From assembly GCA_019314375.1 (NCBI GenBank), contig JAFCZJ010000015.1:1-64000 (forward strand): 64,000 bases of DNA, read 5' to 3'. The notes beneath the pieces were generated by a model, which saw nothing but the letters and a program-made list of their open reading frames with translations, had not been told where the DNA came from and did no database searches. Position numbers and translations under genes: made by a program. This document shows, piece after piece, positions 32,300 through 41,700 of the stretch. Source of the stretch: Deltaproteobacteria bacterium (GTDB taxonomy: Bacteria; Myxococcota; B64-G9). Within the stretch, counting starts at the first letter, position 1; each line of letters starts with the position of its first letter.

Positions 32300-34029
32300 G
32301 TCGTCTCATTTCTGCCGGGCAAGTAGGCGACGGCCCAGGCACCTGGACCCATGTGGGCTCCTGAAGTTAACGACAAGGGTTGCAGCTGAATCTTCACACC
32401 CTTGAAAACTTTTTCAAACCCTGGTGCCAATTCTTGCTCCACTCGCTTCAAGTTATCGCTGTACTGCAAAAGCATCTTGCCCGGCCGCGCCTCCTCGTAC
32501 AGGCTGCTCAAGTGATCCAGGGCAAAGGGCAACTGCTCGTCCCGTCTTCTCAAGGATCCGACTTTCTTGGCGCCTTCCGCCAGCGGGCTGACCACGGGCT
32601 TAATCTTCAGCAAGTCACCAAAAAAAGCGCTGGTCTTCGACAAGCGTCCCCCCGCGGCCAGAAACTTAAGTTGGTCTAAGAAAATCAACTCCACACATCG
32701 ATCCCGAAGACCCCGGGCCTGCTCGATGAGCGCATCGACTTCTTCTCCGCGCTCCATCCGCTGGGCCAACTCCAGGGCCATGAGTCCCAACCGCCCGGAG
32801 GCGGCCTGGCTGTCGATGATCAGCAAGCGGTCCTCCGGATCGTGTTCTCGCTTGAAGCGCTTTGCCGCGTCGTGGTTGCCCGTAAACGCACTGCCCACAC
32901 AGAGATAGACCACACGCTTGTACATCTCCAAGGCCTTGTGCAAATGCTGCCGCCGTTCGAAGTCGGATGCCTGGCTGGTGGACACGGACAGGCCCCGGGC
33001 CATCGCCGAATAGAGTTCATTCGGTGCCAGGTAGGTCTCCGGCACGGCCCGTTCGCCGACCAGAACGTAGCTGTTGAGCAAAGAAAAACCCAAGCGGCGC
33101 GCGTCGTCGCGAGTCACGGAACCGGCCGCATCGGTGACCAGGTGAATGTCTTTTCTGAACGAACTGGCCTCAAAGGCCCGAGTCTGTGCAGACAAATCGT
33201 CCGATCGAAAACGCAACAAATCCCCCATGCCTTCGATGCGCTGTTTGAGATCCTGGATGTCATCGGTGTGCAAGTGAACCTTCAGCAAGTCCCCCTCTCG
33301 AAGGGTGACCACGGACTCACCCAAAGTCGTCCAGTCGGCGGTCTCGGATTCTTGCTCTTTCATGACCAGATCCACGCAATGACCCTGATCCTCTACCCCC
33401 TGATACCCTGCCACCAGGTGAAGCGAATCACCGAAACGGCCCAGCACGGAACGCGTATTCTCTTCGTGACCCACCCAGCGAGACAGAAAGCCGTCGAAGA
33501 ACAAATACATGCCAAGGGCCCCGGCATCCACGACGCCGGCCCGCCGAAGTTCCGGCAATAAATCTCGACTGGCGGCCACGTTGTCTTCCAGCCGCTGCAA
33601 AAGCTCGTCGGCCCAGGCACCTGCGACTTCCTGATCCTCGGCCACCTCGCCCAAACTTTCTAAGCCTTCAACCAGGCTATCAAAAAGACTCAACATGGTG
33701 CCCGGCTTGGGATTGGCCACGGCCTGCCAAGCGCGCTGCCGACCCAGTTGAACACCATCCAGAAGCTTGCCGTCGTCGGCCTTTTCCAAAAGGCCCGACA
33801 GAAAACGCGCCGCGATGTTGCCCGAATTGCCCCTGGCCTCCATCAACAAGCGATCCACCAGGCCTTCTTCCTTCTGCCCCGAATCCCGAAGAGGACTCAA
33901 GCTCAAAACCAAATTGCGCCCCGTGTCCCCATCGGCCACCGGGAAAACATTGATGTCATCTAAGACATCGCTCCAGGCGAGAAGACGACCGCTGCCCGCG
34001 GAGAGAGCTTGTCGCAGAGTCATATTCAT
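32296..34029 (-). CDS. Fatty acid kinase-like protein: DAK2/FakA domain fused to a DegV/FakB domain
   Basis: 577 aa. Residues about 1-180 are a DhaL/DAK2 kinase domain: INVFPVADGDTGRNL (Mg-ATP Asp residues), EARGNSGNIAARFLSG and AGVVDAGALGMYLF. Residues 190-290 match the FakA middle domain. Residues 291-577 look like a complete DegV/FakB fatty-acid-binding domain (LVTDAAGSVTR, VSTSQASDFE, IIDSQAASGRLGL, GRLSKTSAFFGDLLKIKPVV). FakA's own C-terminal domain is FakB-like, so whether this is a classic FakA or kinase plus working carrier needs structure comparison. It should make acyl-phosphate from a free acyl chain. It is first in the 26-34 kb operon. Confidence 0.8.
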   Translation of the reverse strand: MNMTLRQALSAGSGRLLAWSDVLDDINVFPVADGDTGRNLVLSLSPLRDSGQKEEGLVDRLLMEARGNSGNIAARFLSGLLEKADDGKLLDGVQLGRQRAWQAVANPKPGTMLSLFDSLVEGLESLGEVAEDQEVAGAWADELLQRLEDNVAASRDLLPELRRAGVVDAGALGMYLFFDGFLSRWVGHEENTRSVLGRFGDSLHLVAGYQGVEDQGHCVDLVMKEQESETADWTTLGESVVTLREGDLLKVHLHTDDIQDLKQRIEGMGDLLRFRSDDLSAQTRAFEASSFRKDIHLVTDAAGSVTRDDARRLGFSLLNSYVLVGERAVPETYLAPNELYSAMARGLSVSTSQASDFERRQHLHKALEMYKRVVYLCVGSAFTGNHDAAKRFKREHDPEDRLLIIDSQAASGRLGLMALELAQRMERGEEVDALIEQARGLRDRCVELIFLDQLKFLAAGGRLSKTSAFFGDLLKIKPVVSPLAEGAKKVGSLRRRDEQLPFALDHLSSLYEEARPGKMLLQYSDNLKRVEQELAPGFEKVFKGVKIQLQPLSLTSGAHMGPGAWAVAYLPGRNETT

Positions 34030-34067
34030 GTGTGCTCGCTCTTTCCCAATTGGCCCAACTCAAAACG

Positions 34068-37010
34068 CTAAAAAGAGACGCTCAGGGTATAGAAGCCAAC
34101 TTGGCTACTCCAGGCATTGATGAACACATAGTAGTCACCGGCGGTCAGACTGATTTCGATATAGCTATAGCGTCCATTGCCATCATCATCATCATATTCA
34201 AGTTGGGTGGTCCCGTCACTCGCGTAGAGTCTAAGCCGTGTATCCACGATCACGGGATCGTCGGCAAAGACGTCGGTCTCGATAACCACGATGCCATCAG
34301 ACGGAAGGGTGAACATATAGTAGTCCATATCATTGAGGGTGATCTGGCCAGAACCAAAGTATGGAAAGCTGATCACATCGGCATTGGCCAAGTCGTCGTT
34401 CGGCTCTGTCTCGTCCACAGGGGTCGAACCGCAGACGGCCGTACCGCTGCTGTCGTCGCATCCATGGAGACAGGTCGACTCATCCCAGGCGGTGCCGCCG
34501 GCGTTACAGGTTTCCAAAATATTCACGTCAACCGTGCTGCACCGGGTCTCGCCCGAGTTGCAGATGACCTCTGTCGCGCTCACGCGCAGACCGTAATACC
34601 CATTGGAGCCAAGAGCGAATGTCCGTACGCGCAAGTAGTAAGTGCCTGCCGTCAAGAGCACTCCATCAATGAGGCTGAAGAGACCTTCGCCACCATCGTC
34701 GTTGTAGGCCAGGCATTCAGCGGTATCGCAAAATGGGTTATCATCCGCCGGGGTGAAGCCGGGCGCGTAGATCCACAGCATGGTGTCGACCGAGCCTCCT
34801 AGCTCCGGGTAGGTCTCGGCCGTCACCGCGACATCCGCGGTCAGCGTAAAGGAGTAATAGTCCTCATCAAATTCAGAATCCAAATTCGCCAACTCGCCGA
34901 CGCCATTATAGTCAAGCACGATTTCCTGAGCGTCGGCTTCGCTGCCATTGGGCTCGACTTCTTGTCGAACCTCCTCGTAGGTAAAGTCGATGTCGAAGGT
35001 GTAGGTCGCATCACCTGCGTCCATGCCACTTTCATATGCACGGAACAAGTAGGTGCCGGCCGCGGAGATGCCCCGGAGGGTCTCGGCTTCGCCGTCACCC
35101 TCGCTGGCAAACAGGTCGATCCTCTGCACGTCGGTGTTGTAGATCTCGAAATCCAGGTTCCAGATCGCGGTCGGGGTGAAGGTGCCGGTGATTTCGGCGG
35201 CCTGATCCACGGTGGATACAAACCAGAACTCATCACCGGCGGCTGCCACGGGGCCCGCGCCCGCGCGTGTGATGCTGGTGTTGATGGCGTCCAGGGTGCC
35301 CAGGTTTTCCACGATCCAGGACGAAACACGCAAGTCATAGGTGTAGTCGCTACCGGCTTCCTGGTGCCTGTCGATGACGCGAATGTAGTAACGAGCGTCG
35401 ACTTCGGCGTAGATGTTGAACTCCCAGGGTGCCTCATCGTACTCGGTGTCCGCGTCGCGCAGGATGTTGAAATCAAAGTCGTGCAGGGTAGCGTACAGGC
35501 TGGCGGTCACGTCAGTGCCCAGATTCTCAAAGGCGATGCGATACAGATTGCCGCCCACGACATCGATCTGGTAGATGATTTCGCCTTCGGAGGACAGGAG
35601 ATCCTCGTTGTGCACGGCGATGCTCACGTCCACATCCAGGACTTCCACATTCGGGTTGGGCTGGACGGTGAAGCCATAATCACCGCCCGAACCGGAGCGA
35701 TACTTATAGTCCGCGGTAAACACAATGCCACCGTCGTCGGCCATGGGCATGGTGAACTTCAAGCCCCCTGTCAGCCCCTCGGGTTGACAGGCTGAGCCGC
35801 TACAGTCGACGCCTTCCAGCTGTTGCATGAAATCACCACTGGCCTTGTGCACCGCCATGATCCCGTAGGTGTCGGCACCCCAGGAGTCAATGGTCACGTC
35901 CCAGAGTTCACCTGCCGTGCCGGTGTAGGTGACCTGATCAATGTCGAAAGCCGAGCCGGTTTGGGGGGTACCCGCCGTGCCCGCAATGGGGTCCGGGTTG
36001 AGAACCTGGGTGATGTTGACGAAGTAACCCATTTCAGGGCCGCCCACGGGGATGTCGCCGGTCAAGTTGCTGAAGTCGGTGACCGCAAGCAAGTACTCGC
36101 CGTCCATGGGAATGACAAAGTCGCGTTCGCTTTCCGGGCTGTCCGGATTCAAGCCGTAGCGCTGGTACCACCAATTGCTCTCGTCCTCGCTGGCCCCGAT
36201 GAGCAAAGTCGCCACGTTGAAAACACCATCGGCCCAGCCTTCGATGCGCAGGCGGGTGCCCTGGGTGGCCGAGAAATACCAGGTGTCGTAGTCGGCATCG
36301 TCATGGCCGTCGCCGTCCAAGTCCGTGGGGCTGTCGATGATGCCTTCGAGCACGGTGCTCACATCGATGGCGGGCACGGTCAGCATACCGGGCATGCCGC
36401 CCATCATGGCGTCGTTGTTCTCGGCGGGCTCCACCGAATCGGACTCGACCACGTCGATCCAGGGCAAACAAACGCCGTCGCTCAAGACGGTGCCTTCGCC
36501 GCAGGCGTCAAGGCAAGTCTCGGTGGTCGTGTCCCAGAAGGTACCCGGGGCGCAAAGCGCTTCGCATTCGCTGGTGGCGACGTTGAACTCCGTGCCGTCT
36601 CCACAGGTAGGCAGGTCGGCGCAGGCCGTCCCGGTCCAATAGGTGCCATCCGCACAGGCGGGCTCGCACTCGCCGGTGGTGGCGTTCAAAACGGTGCCGG
36701 CCGCGCAGGCGGGCGCACTCACGCAGTCGGTGCCGTTCCAGTATTCGGTATCGGAACAGAAGGGCACGCACTGACCGCCGACTTCCACTGTACCGGGCGC
36801 GCAGGCGAGACCCGCGACACATTCACTACCATTCCAGTATTCAGTACCAGAGCAGAAGGGCACACACTGACCGTCGACTTCCACGGTACCGGGCGCGCAT
36901 TCATTCCCATCACTACCATCATTCCCATCACTACCACAGGCTCCTGCCGCGGCACCTAAAGCAATGACTACGACAAACATTATCGACAACTTGAGCCCTT
37001 TGATTCTCAT
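34068..37010 (-). CDS. Cys-rich lipoprotein with PPC-like domains (paralogue of 38781..42677)
   Basis: About 980 aa from the ATG of MRIKGLKLS (GGAGG upstream). Lipobox GAAAGAC. Then five or so Cys-rich modules of the form CAxGTVxxxxGxCVPFCxxxxYWNGxxCV, similar to the laminin/EGF-like modules common in surface proteins of this lineage. A long region of PPC-type beta-sandwiches follows (EPNDDLANADVISFPYFGSG, SLTAGDYYVFINAW, AGTYYLRVRTF). Such proteins usually sit on the cell surface and bind or display partners. It separates the kinase operon from the lyase gene and has no obvious role in biosynthesis. Confidence 0.8.
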   Translation of the reverse strand: MRIKGLKLSIMFVVVIALGAAAGACGSDGNDGSDGNECAPGTVEVDGQCVPFCSGTEYWNGSECVAGLACAPGTVEVGGQCVPFCSDTEYWNGTDCVSAPACAAGTVLNATTGECEPACADGTYWTGTACADLPTCGDGTEFNVATSECEALCAPGTFWDTTTETCLDACGEGTVLSDGVCLPWIDVVESDSVEPAENNDAMMGGMPGMLTVPAIDVSTVLEGIIDSPTDLDGDGHDDADYDTWYFSATQGTRLRIEGWADGVFNVATLLIGASEDESNWWYQRYGLNPDSPESERDFVIPMDGEYLLAVTDFSNLTGDIPVGGPEMGYFVNITQVLNPDPIAGTAGTPQTGSAFDIDQVTYTGTAGELWDVTIDSWGADTYGIMAVHKASGDFMQQLEGVDCSGSACQPEGLTGGLKFTMPMADDGGIVFTADYKYRSGSGGDYGFTVQPNPNVEVLDVDVSIAVHNEDLLSSEGEIIYQIDVVGGNLYRIAFENLGTDVTASLYATLHDFDFNILRDADTEYDEAPWEFNIYAEVDARYYIRVIDRHQEAGSDYTYDLRVSSWIVENLGTLDAINTSITRAGAGPVAAAGDEFWFVSTVDQAAEITGTFTPTAIWNLDFEIYNTDVQRIDLFASEGDGEAETLRGISAAGTYLFRAYESGMDAGDATYTFDIDFTYEEVRQEVEPNGSEADAQEIVLDYNGVGELANLDSEFDEDYYSFTLTADVAVTAETYPELGGSVDTMLWIYAPGFTPADDNPFCDTAECLAYNDDGGEGLFSLIDGVLLTAGTYYLRVRTFALGSNGYYGLRVSATEVICNSGETRCSTVDVNILETCNAGGTAWDESTCLHGCDDSSGTAVCGSTPVDETEPNDDLANADVISFPYFGSGQITLNDMDYYMFTLPSDGIVVIETDVFADDPVIVDTRLRLYASDGTTQLEYDDDDGNGRYSYIEISLTAGDYYVFINAWSSQVGFYTLSVSF

Positions 37011-37082
37011 CTTTTTCCTCCAAAATTTTAAAAAGCCAGAAACGGCTGTGTTTGCAATACACCCTCGCACCTGAACACCACT

Positions 37083-38612
37083 TCAATTCGCCAAAAAGGA
37101 TCGCCGCTCCAGCAGAAGCTGGGCCAGCTCCTCGATCTCAGCGTCCATCACCCTGTCCGCCACCATGAAGGATGCGTGTTCGCGAATCCGGCGCAGGCAG
37201 TCTGCCAGGGCGGGGCGCTGTTCCAGCCCCCCTCGCAATTCCGCGGCTTGGGCGCCTGCCAGCAGATGCGTGGCCAACAAGCGCGCGCCCATCAGACAAA
37301 GCCGCGAGGCGTCCCGGGCGGCGATGGTGCCCAAAGACACAGTGTCCTGGTTGTGGGATTCGGTGGAGCGGGAAAAGACCGCGGCCGGCATGCAGTCCTT
37401 GGCCATCTCAACGGCCAAAGATGAAGTCAAAATCTGAATGGCCTTGAAGCCATGATGCAAGTTTCCCGCCTCTTCCGGCACCAGGTCCGCGGGCAGGCCC
37501 CTGGAAAAACGAACATCGATCAGCAGGGCGAACTGCCGGTCGGCAAGATCCGCCACGCGAGCCAAGGCGGCCTTCAGGCCGTCCATGGCAAAGGCCACAT
37601 GCCCGCCGAAAAAATTACCGGCCGTCCAAACCGCCCCCGACTCAGGATCAAACAAGGGATTGTCGTTGGCGCTGTTGGCCTCACATTCAATCCAGGGCCG
37701 CATCCAATCCAGCGCATCGGCCAGCACGCCGAGCACCTGAGGCGTACAGCGCAGAGAGTACGGATCCTGCAACCACTGTGGCTCTTGGCTTTCTTCCACC
37801 GGGCCCGTGGCGGTCAGAAGTTCCCGCAAGCGGGCCGCCACCCGAGCCTGTCCCGGAAAGGGCTTGGCCTCAAACACGCCTTTTTCGAAGTGGTGTGCAT
37901 GACCCGCCAGGGCATGAACACACAGGGCCGCGCCGCAAGAAGCAGCCTCCAGCAATCGCTCGGCCCTGACGCAAGCCACAGCGGCGATGCCGGTCATCAC
38001 GCTGGTGCCGTTCATCACCGCCAGGACTTCCTTGGGTTGAAACTCGTATGGCTTGAGCTCTGCTGCCTCCAGGGCCTCGGCCGAGGCCATGCGCCGGCCC
38101 TGATAGAAAGCCTCTCGCTCGCCCATCATCACCGCCACCAGATAATTCAACGGCGTCAAATCACCCGAGGCCCCCACGGAACCCTGACTGGGAATCAGGG
38201 GGGTCACGCCGGCATTAAGCATGTCCACCAAAGCCTGCAAAAGCTCCAAGCCCACGCCGGAGTATCCGCGAGCAAGAGACAGAAGCCGACAAACCATGGC
38301 CGCCCGCACCTCGATCTCCGGCAAGGGCTCGCCCACCCCGCAGCCATGAAAGCGCGTCATGTTGCGGGTCATCTCCAGGGTCGATTCCGCTTCAATGCGC
38401 TTGCCGCAGGCCCGACCAAAACCGGTCGTCACGCCATAAATCGCGGCACCACTGTCCATGGCCGTCTGCAAGGCCTTCCGCGAAGCTTCCATCCGCTCAA
38501 CAAAGGCCACATCCCGACTCAAACGCAAGCGAGCCCGACCTTCGGCCAGGGCCACAATGTCGTCCACGCTCAGCTCGGTTCCACCCAACTTAAGTTCAAT
38601 CAAATCACCCAT
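37083..38612 (-). CDS. Aromatic amino acid ammonia-lyase (HAL/PAL/TAL family)
   Basis: 509 aa from the ATG of MGDLIELKL (GGAGG 10 nt upstream). The MIO cofactor triad Ala-Ser-Gly is in GSVGASGDLTPLNYL (residues 148-150), with the catalytic Tyr in IYGVTTGFG and the downstream NANDNPLF-like ANSANDNPLF. The enzyme removes ammonia from an aromatic amino acid without a cofactor. The selectivity loop reads MTRFHGCGVG, not the LSHAAG of typical histidine lyases, so phenylalanine or tyrosine giving cinnamate or coumarate is a reasonable reading. Within this cluster it would supply the aryl starter. It is flanked by two large surface lipoprotein genes. Confidence 0.9.
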   Translation of the reverse strand: MGDLIELKLGGTELSVDDIVALAEGRARLRLSRDVAFVERMEASRKALQTAMDSGAAIYGVTTGFGRACGKRIEAESTLEMTRNMTRFHGCGVGEPLPEIEVRAAMVCRLLSLARGYSGVGLELLQALVDMLNAGVTPLIPSQGSVGASGDLTPLNYLVAVMMGEREAFYQGRRMASAEALEAAELKPYEFQPKEVLAVMNGTSVMTGIAAVACVRAERLLEAASCGAALCVHALAGHAHHFEKGVFEAKPFPGQARVAARLRELLTATGPVEESQEPQWLQDPYSLRCTPQVLGVLADALDWMRPWIECEANSANDNPLFDPESGAVWTAGNFFGGHVAFAMDGLKAALARVADLADRQFALLIDVRFSRGLPADLVPEEAGNLHHGFKAIQILTSSLAVEMAKDCMPAAVFSRSTESHNQDTVSLGTIAARDASRLCLMGARLLATHLLAGAQAAELRGGLEQRPALADCLRRIREHASFMVADRVMDAEIEELAQLLLERRSFLAN

Positions 38613-38721
38613 CACCAACAAGCCTCCACCGCGGCCAAAACACACCGCATCAAGGGAGTCATCCTGTCCCCAAGACAGCAAATAGTCAAGCAAAGACCGG
38701 CACCTGACTCCCTTCACCCAC

Positions 38722-38755
38722 AAAAAAACCGGGGCGGCCCAAAGGCCACCCCGGT
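38722..38755 (-). terminator. Rho-independent terminator after the 1298-aa lipoprotein gene
   Basis: Read on the minus strand: ACCGGGGTGGCC, loop TTTG, GGCCGCCCCGGT, then seven T's. A 12-bp stem with one G-U wobble. It lies 26 nt past the lipoprotein stop and before the ammonia-lyase gene, so the lyase probably has its own promoter in 38613-38721. Confidence 0.85.
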
Positions 38756-38780
38756 CGGGTGCTAAAGGTTCAAAAAACGA

Positions 38781-41700
38781 TCAAGGACAATGAACGCCCA
38801 GATCGCCAAAGGCATCTACGCCTGCACCGGTCCACTCCACCGAGGGATCGAAGACATCGTCGTGAATCGTATCACCAAGGATGACACCACAGTTACGGCG
38901 TAGGGTGTTGTTTTGGGTGCTATAAGCAGTACCATCACCCCAAACTTCATCAAGGCCCACCTGACCAAATACGTCGATGATCTCTCCGCCGCAGTAAAGC
39001 ACAACGGAATCATTACCGTTGAAATACACGTTACCTGTCGCATCACAGGAGGCGTCGGGAATATCACCGCCACCAGACACTGTGCCCGAGGTATTGCACA
39101 CGACGTAACTTGCACCAGGTGCCAAGGTCCCCGCCGCGAAAACAAAGGCGCCGCTTGGGTCGTCGATGGCGTTGCCATTGTTGTAATTCACCCATTCGCA
39201 ATTCGAAAGTTCGATGTCTGCGCTGGTCAAATTGGTGAACTCAATCGCCTTGTTGTTGCTCGTTCCCTCGACGTACTCGCTGATGATCAAAGAAGGCGTC
39301 GGGAAGGTAATGGTCAGCGTGAAGACTCCAAAAGAGTAACTATAATAACCTTCCGCCACCACAACGTATGTCCCGGCGGCCAAAGTTACCGACAAGCAAG
39401 AATCCCTGGTTCCGGTGCAGTCATCATTGGTTCCCTCTGCTACAAGACTGCCACATGCACCACTATACAAGCGAAGATAGGTGTCGAAGCCTGTGGCTTC
39501 CATGAGGATATCAACATCCGTCTCGGCGGTCAGCGTGAAGGTATAGTACGCATCGGCTGCCGATTGACCAATCGTATCGGTCATAACCGAAGTATCCCCC
39601 ATGATAACCTGCACTCCGCTGGGGGTGACCTCAACGGCACCGGCGCAGTCGTCATTGGCGGGCAGGGCGCACATGAACCCACTGCCCCCATCAGATTCGC
39701 AGCCATCGCTACAAACCGTAACGTCCCAGGCGGTGCCGACAGCGTTACAGATTTCCAAATTGCCGTCGGTGTTGCACTGGGTGGCATCCGCTGTGCAGAT
39801 GACCACTTCGGCCACAACGGTCAGACCATAGTAACCCGTGGAATACGCGCCAGTGAAGTCGGAGTAAAACCCACGAACCATGATAAAGTAGGTGCCCGCG
39901 GTCAAAGACTGTCCGGCGATCAGGCTGTAAAATCCGGCGCCGCCGTCGTCATTGGTCACGAGTTCGGCCTCAGAGGCATCGTAGAGGTACATCACCGTGT
40001 CTCCCACGCCACCCGGGATATCATAGGTCTCGGCGGTCACGATGGCGTCAGAAGCCAAAGTGAAGGTGTAGTAATCATAGTCCGCTTCCGGGAGATCGCC
40101 GTATCCGTCGAAGTCCAGCACGATCTCATTGGCGCCGGCGAAGTCGTTGTTCGGCTCGACTTCGGCGAAGTCCGGCGGCATGCACTGGTCTACGCCATCG
40201 ACATCGCCACAACCAAAGTCACAGGCCTCGGCCTCGTAGCCGTTTTCGAAGTCATTGCAGACCATGGCGTTGTCGCCGTCTTCGCAGTAGGAATTGCCGG
40301 GCACACAGGCACCTTCGACGAAGTAAGCGTAAAGCACGTAGTTGGTCTCGGCGCCCCATGGTGCCACAGCCGCGAAGTAGGTACCGGCGTCGACTTCAGA
40401 AGCAACAAAGGAGTAATAGCCATCATAGTCGTCATTGTAAGCCAATTCGGTGGTGCCGTCGGTGTCATACATCCACAGGACGGTATCGCCATTCGCATCG
40501 CCGGGGCCGGTCTCGAACATGAGCACGCCCTGGCCTGCCACGGTGTAAGAAAAATAATCGATACCGTCGGCTTCGGCCAGACCGATGATGGCGTCGCCTT
40601 CCATGACGTTGGCCGTGCTGAAGTCGTCGTTGGACTCGACTTCTTGCGGCACCTCATTGTAGGTGAAGTCAATGTCGAAGGTGTAAGTCGAGTCGCCCGC
40701 GTCCATGCCGCTTTCATATGCACGGAACAAGTAGGTACCGGCCGGGGCGATGCCCGCGACGATCTCGGCTTCTCCGTCACCCGCCTCGGCAAACATGTCC
40801 AACATCTGCACGTTTATGTCGTAAATTTCGAAATCCAGGTTCCAGGCCACGGTCGGGGCAAAGGAGCCGGTGATTTCGGCCGTCTGATCCACGGTGGCCG
40901 CAAACCAGAACACATCGCCGGCGGCTGCCACGGGGCCCGCGCCCGCGCGAGTGATGGTCGTGTTGGTGGAGTCCAAGGTACCCAGGTCTTCCACGGGCCA
41001 GGACGAAACAACCAGGTCGTAGGTGTAGTCGCTGGGTGCTTCATCCGCGGAATAGTCGAAGACTCGGATGAAGTAGCGAGCATCAACCTCGGCATAAATG
41101 TTGAACTCCCAGGGTGCCTCATTATAGGTGTCCACGAAGCGCAGGTAGTTGAAGTCCACGTCGTGCAGGGTGGCGATGAGATCGTCGACCATATCAACAC
41201 CCAGGTTCTCAAAAGCGATGTTGTACAGATTGCCGGCCACCACGTCGATCTGGTAGATGATTTCGCCTTCGGAAGAAACCAGATCCTCGTTGTGCACGGC
41301 TGTGGTGCTCACGTCCAACACTTCCACATTCGGGTTGGGTTGGGCGGTGAAGCCATAGTCTCCACCCAGGCCGGAGCGGTACCTATAGTCAGCGGTAAAC
41401 ATGAAGCCACCGTCGGCGGGCACGGGCATGGTGAATTTCAGACCTGCCGACAGTGAAGCGTCAAAGCAACCGTACCACTCGCATACCTCGCCCTCCAGTT
41501 CCTGCAGGAAGTCGCCGCTGGCGTTGAAGACCGGCATGATGCCATAGACGTCGGCGGACATCGCATCGATGGTGACGTCCCAGAGTTCGCCCGCCGTGCC
41601 GGTGTAGGTGACCTGATCGATGTCGAAAACCGAACCGGTTTGGGGGGTTCCCACCGTGCCCGCGATGGGGGCCGGGTTGGCAACCTGGGTGATGTTGACG

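Noticed and set aside
37083-38612. Histidine ammonia-lyase of a histidine-degradation operon
   Set aside because: No hutU, hutI or hutG nearby and the selectivity loop differs; the cluster context favours an aromatic starter.
38913-41456. 847-aa plus-strand ORF opposite the giant lipoprotein
   Set aside because: Shadow of the real minus-strand gene. The minus-strand frame has a lipobox, Cys modules and PPC domains; this one has none, no ribosome site, and repeats of low-complexity text that mirror the PPC repeats.
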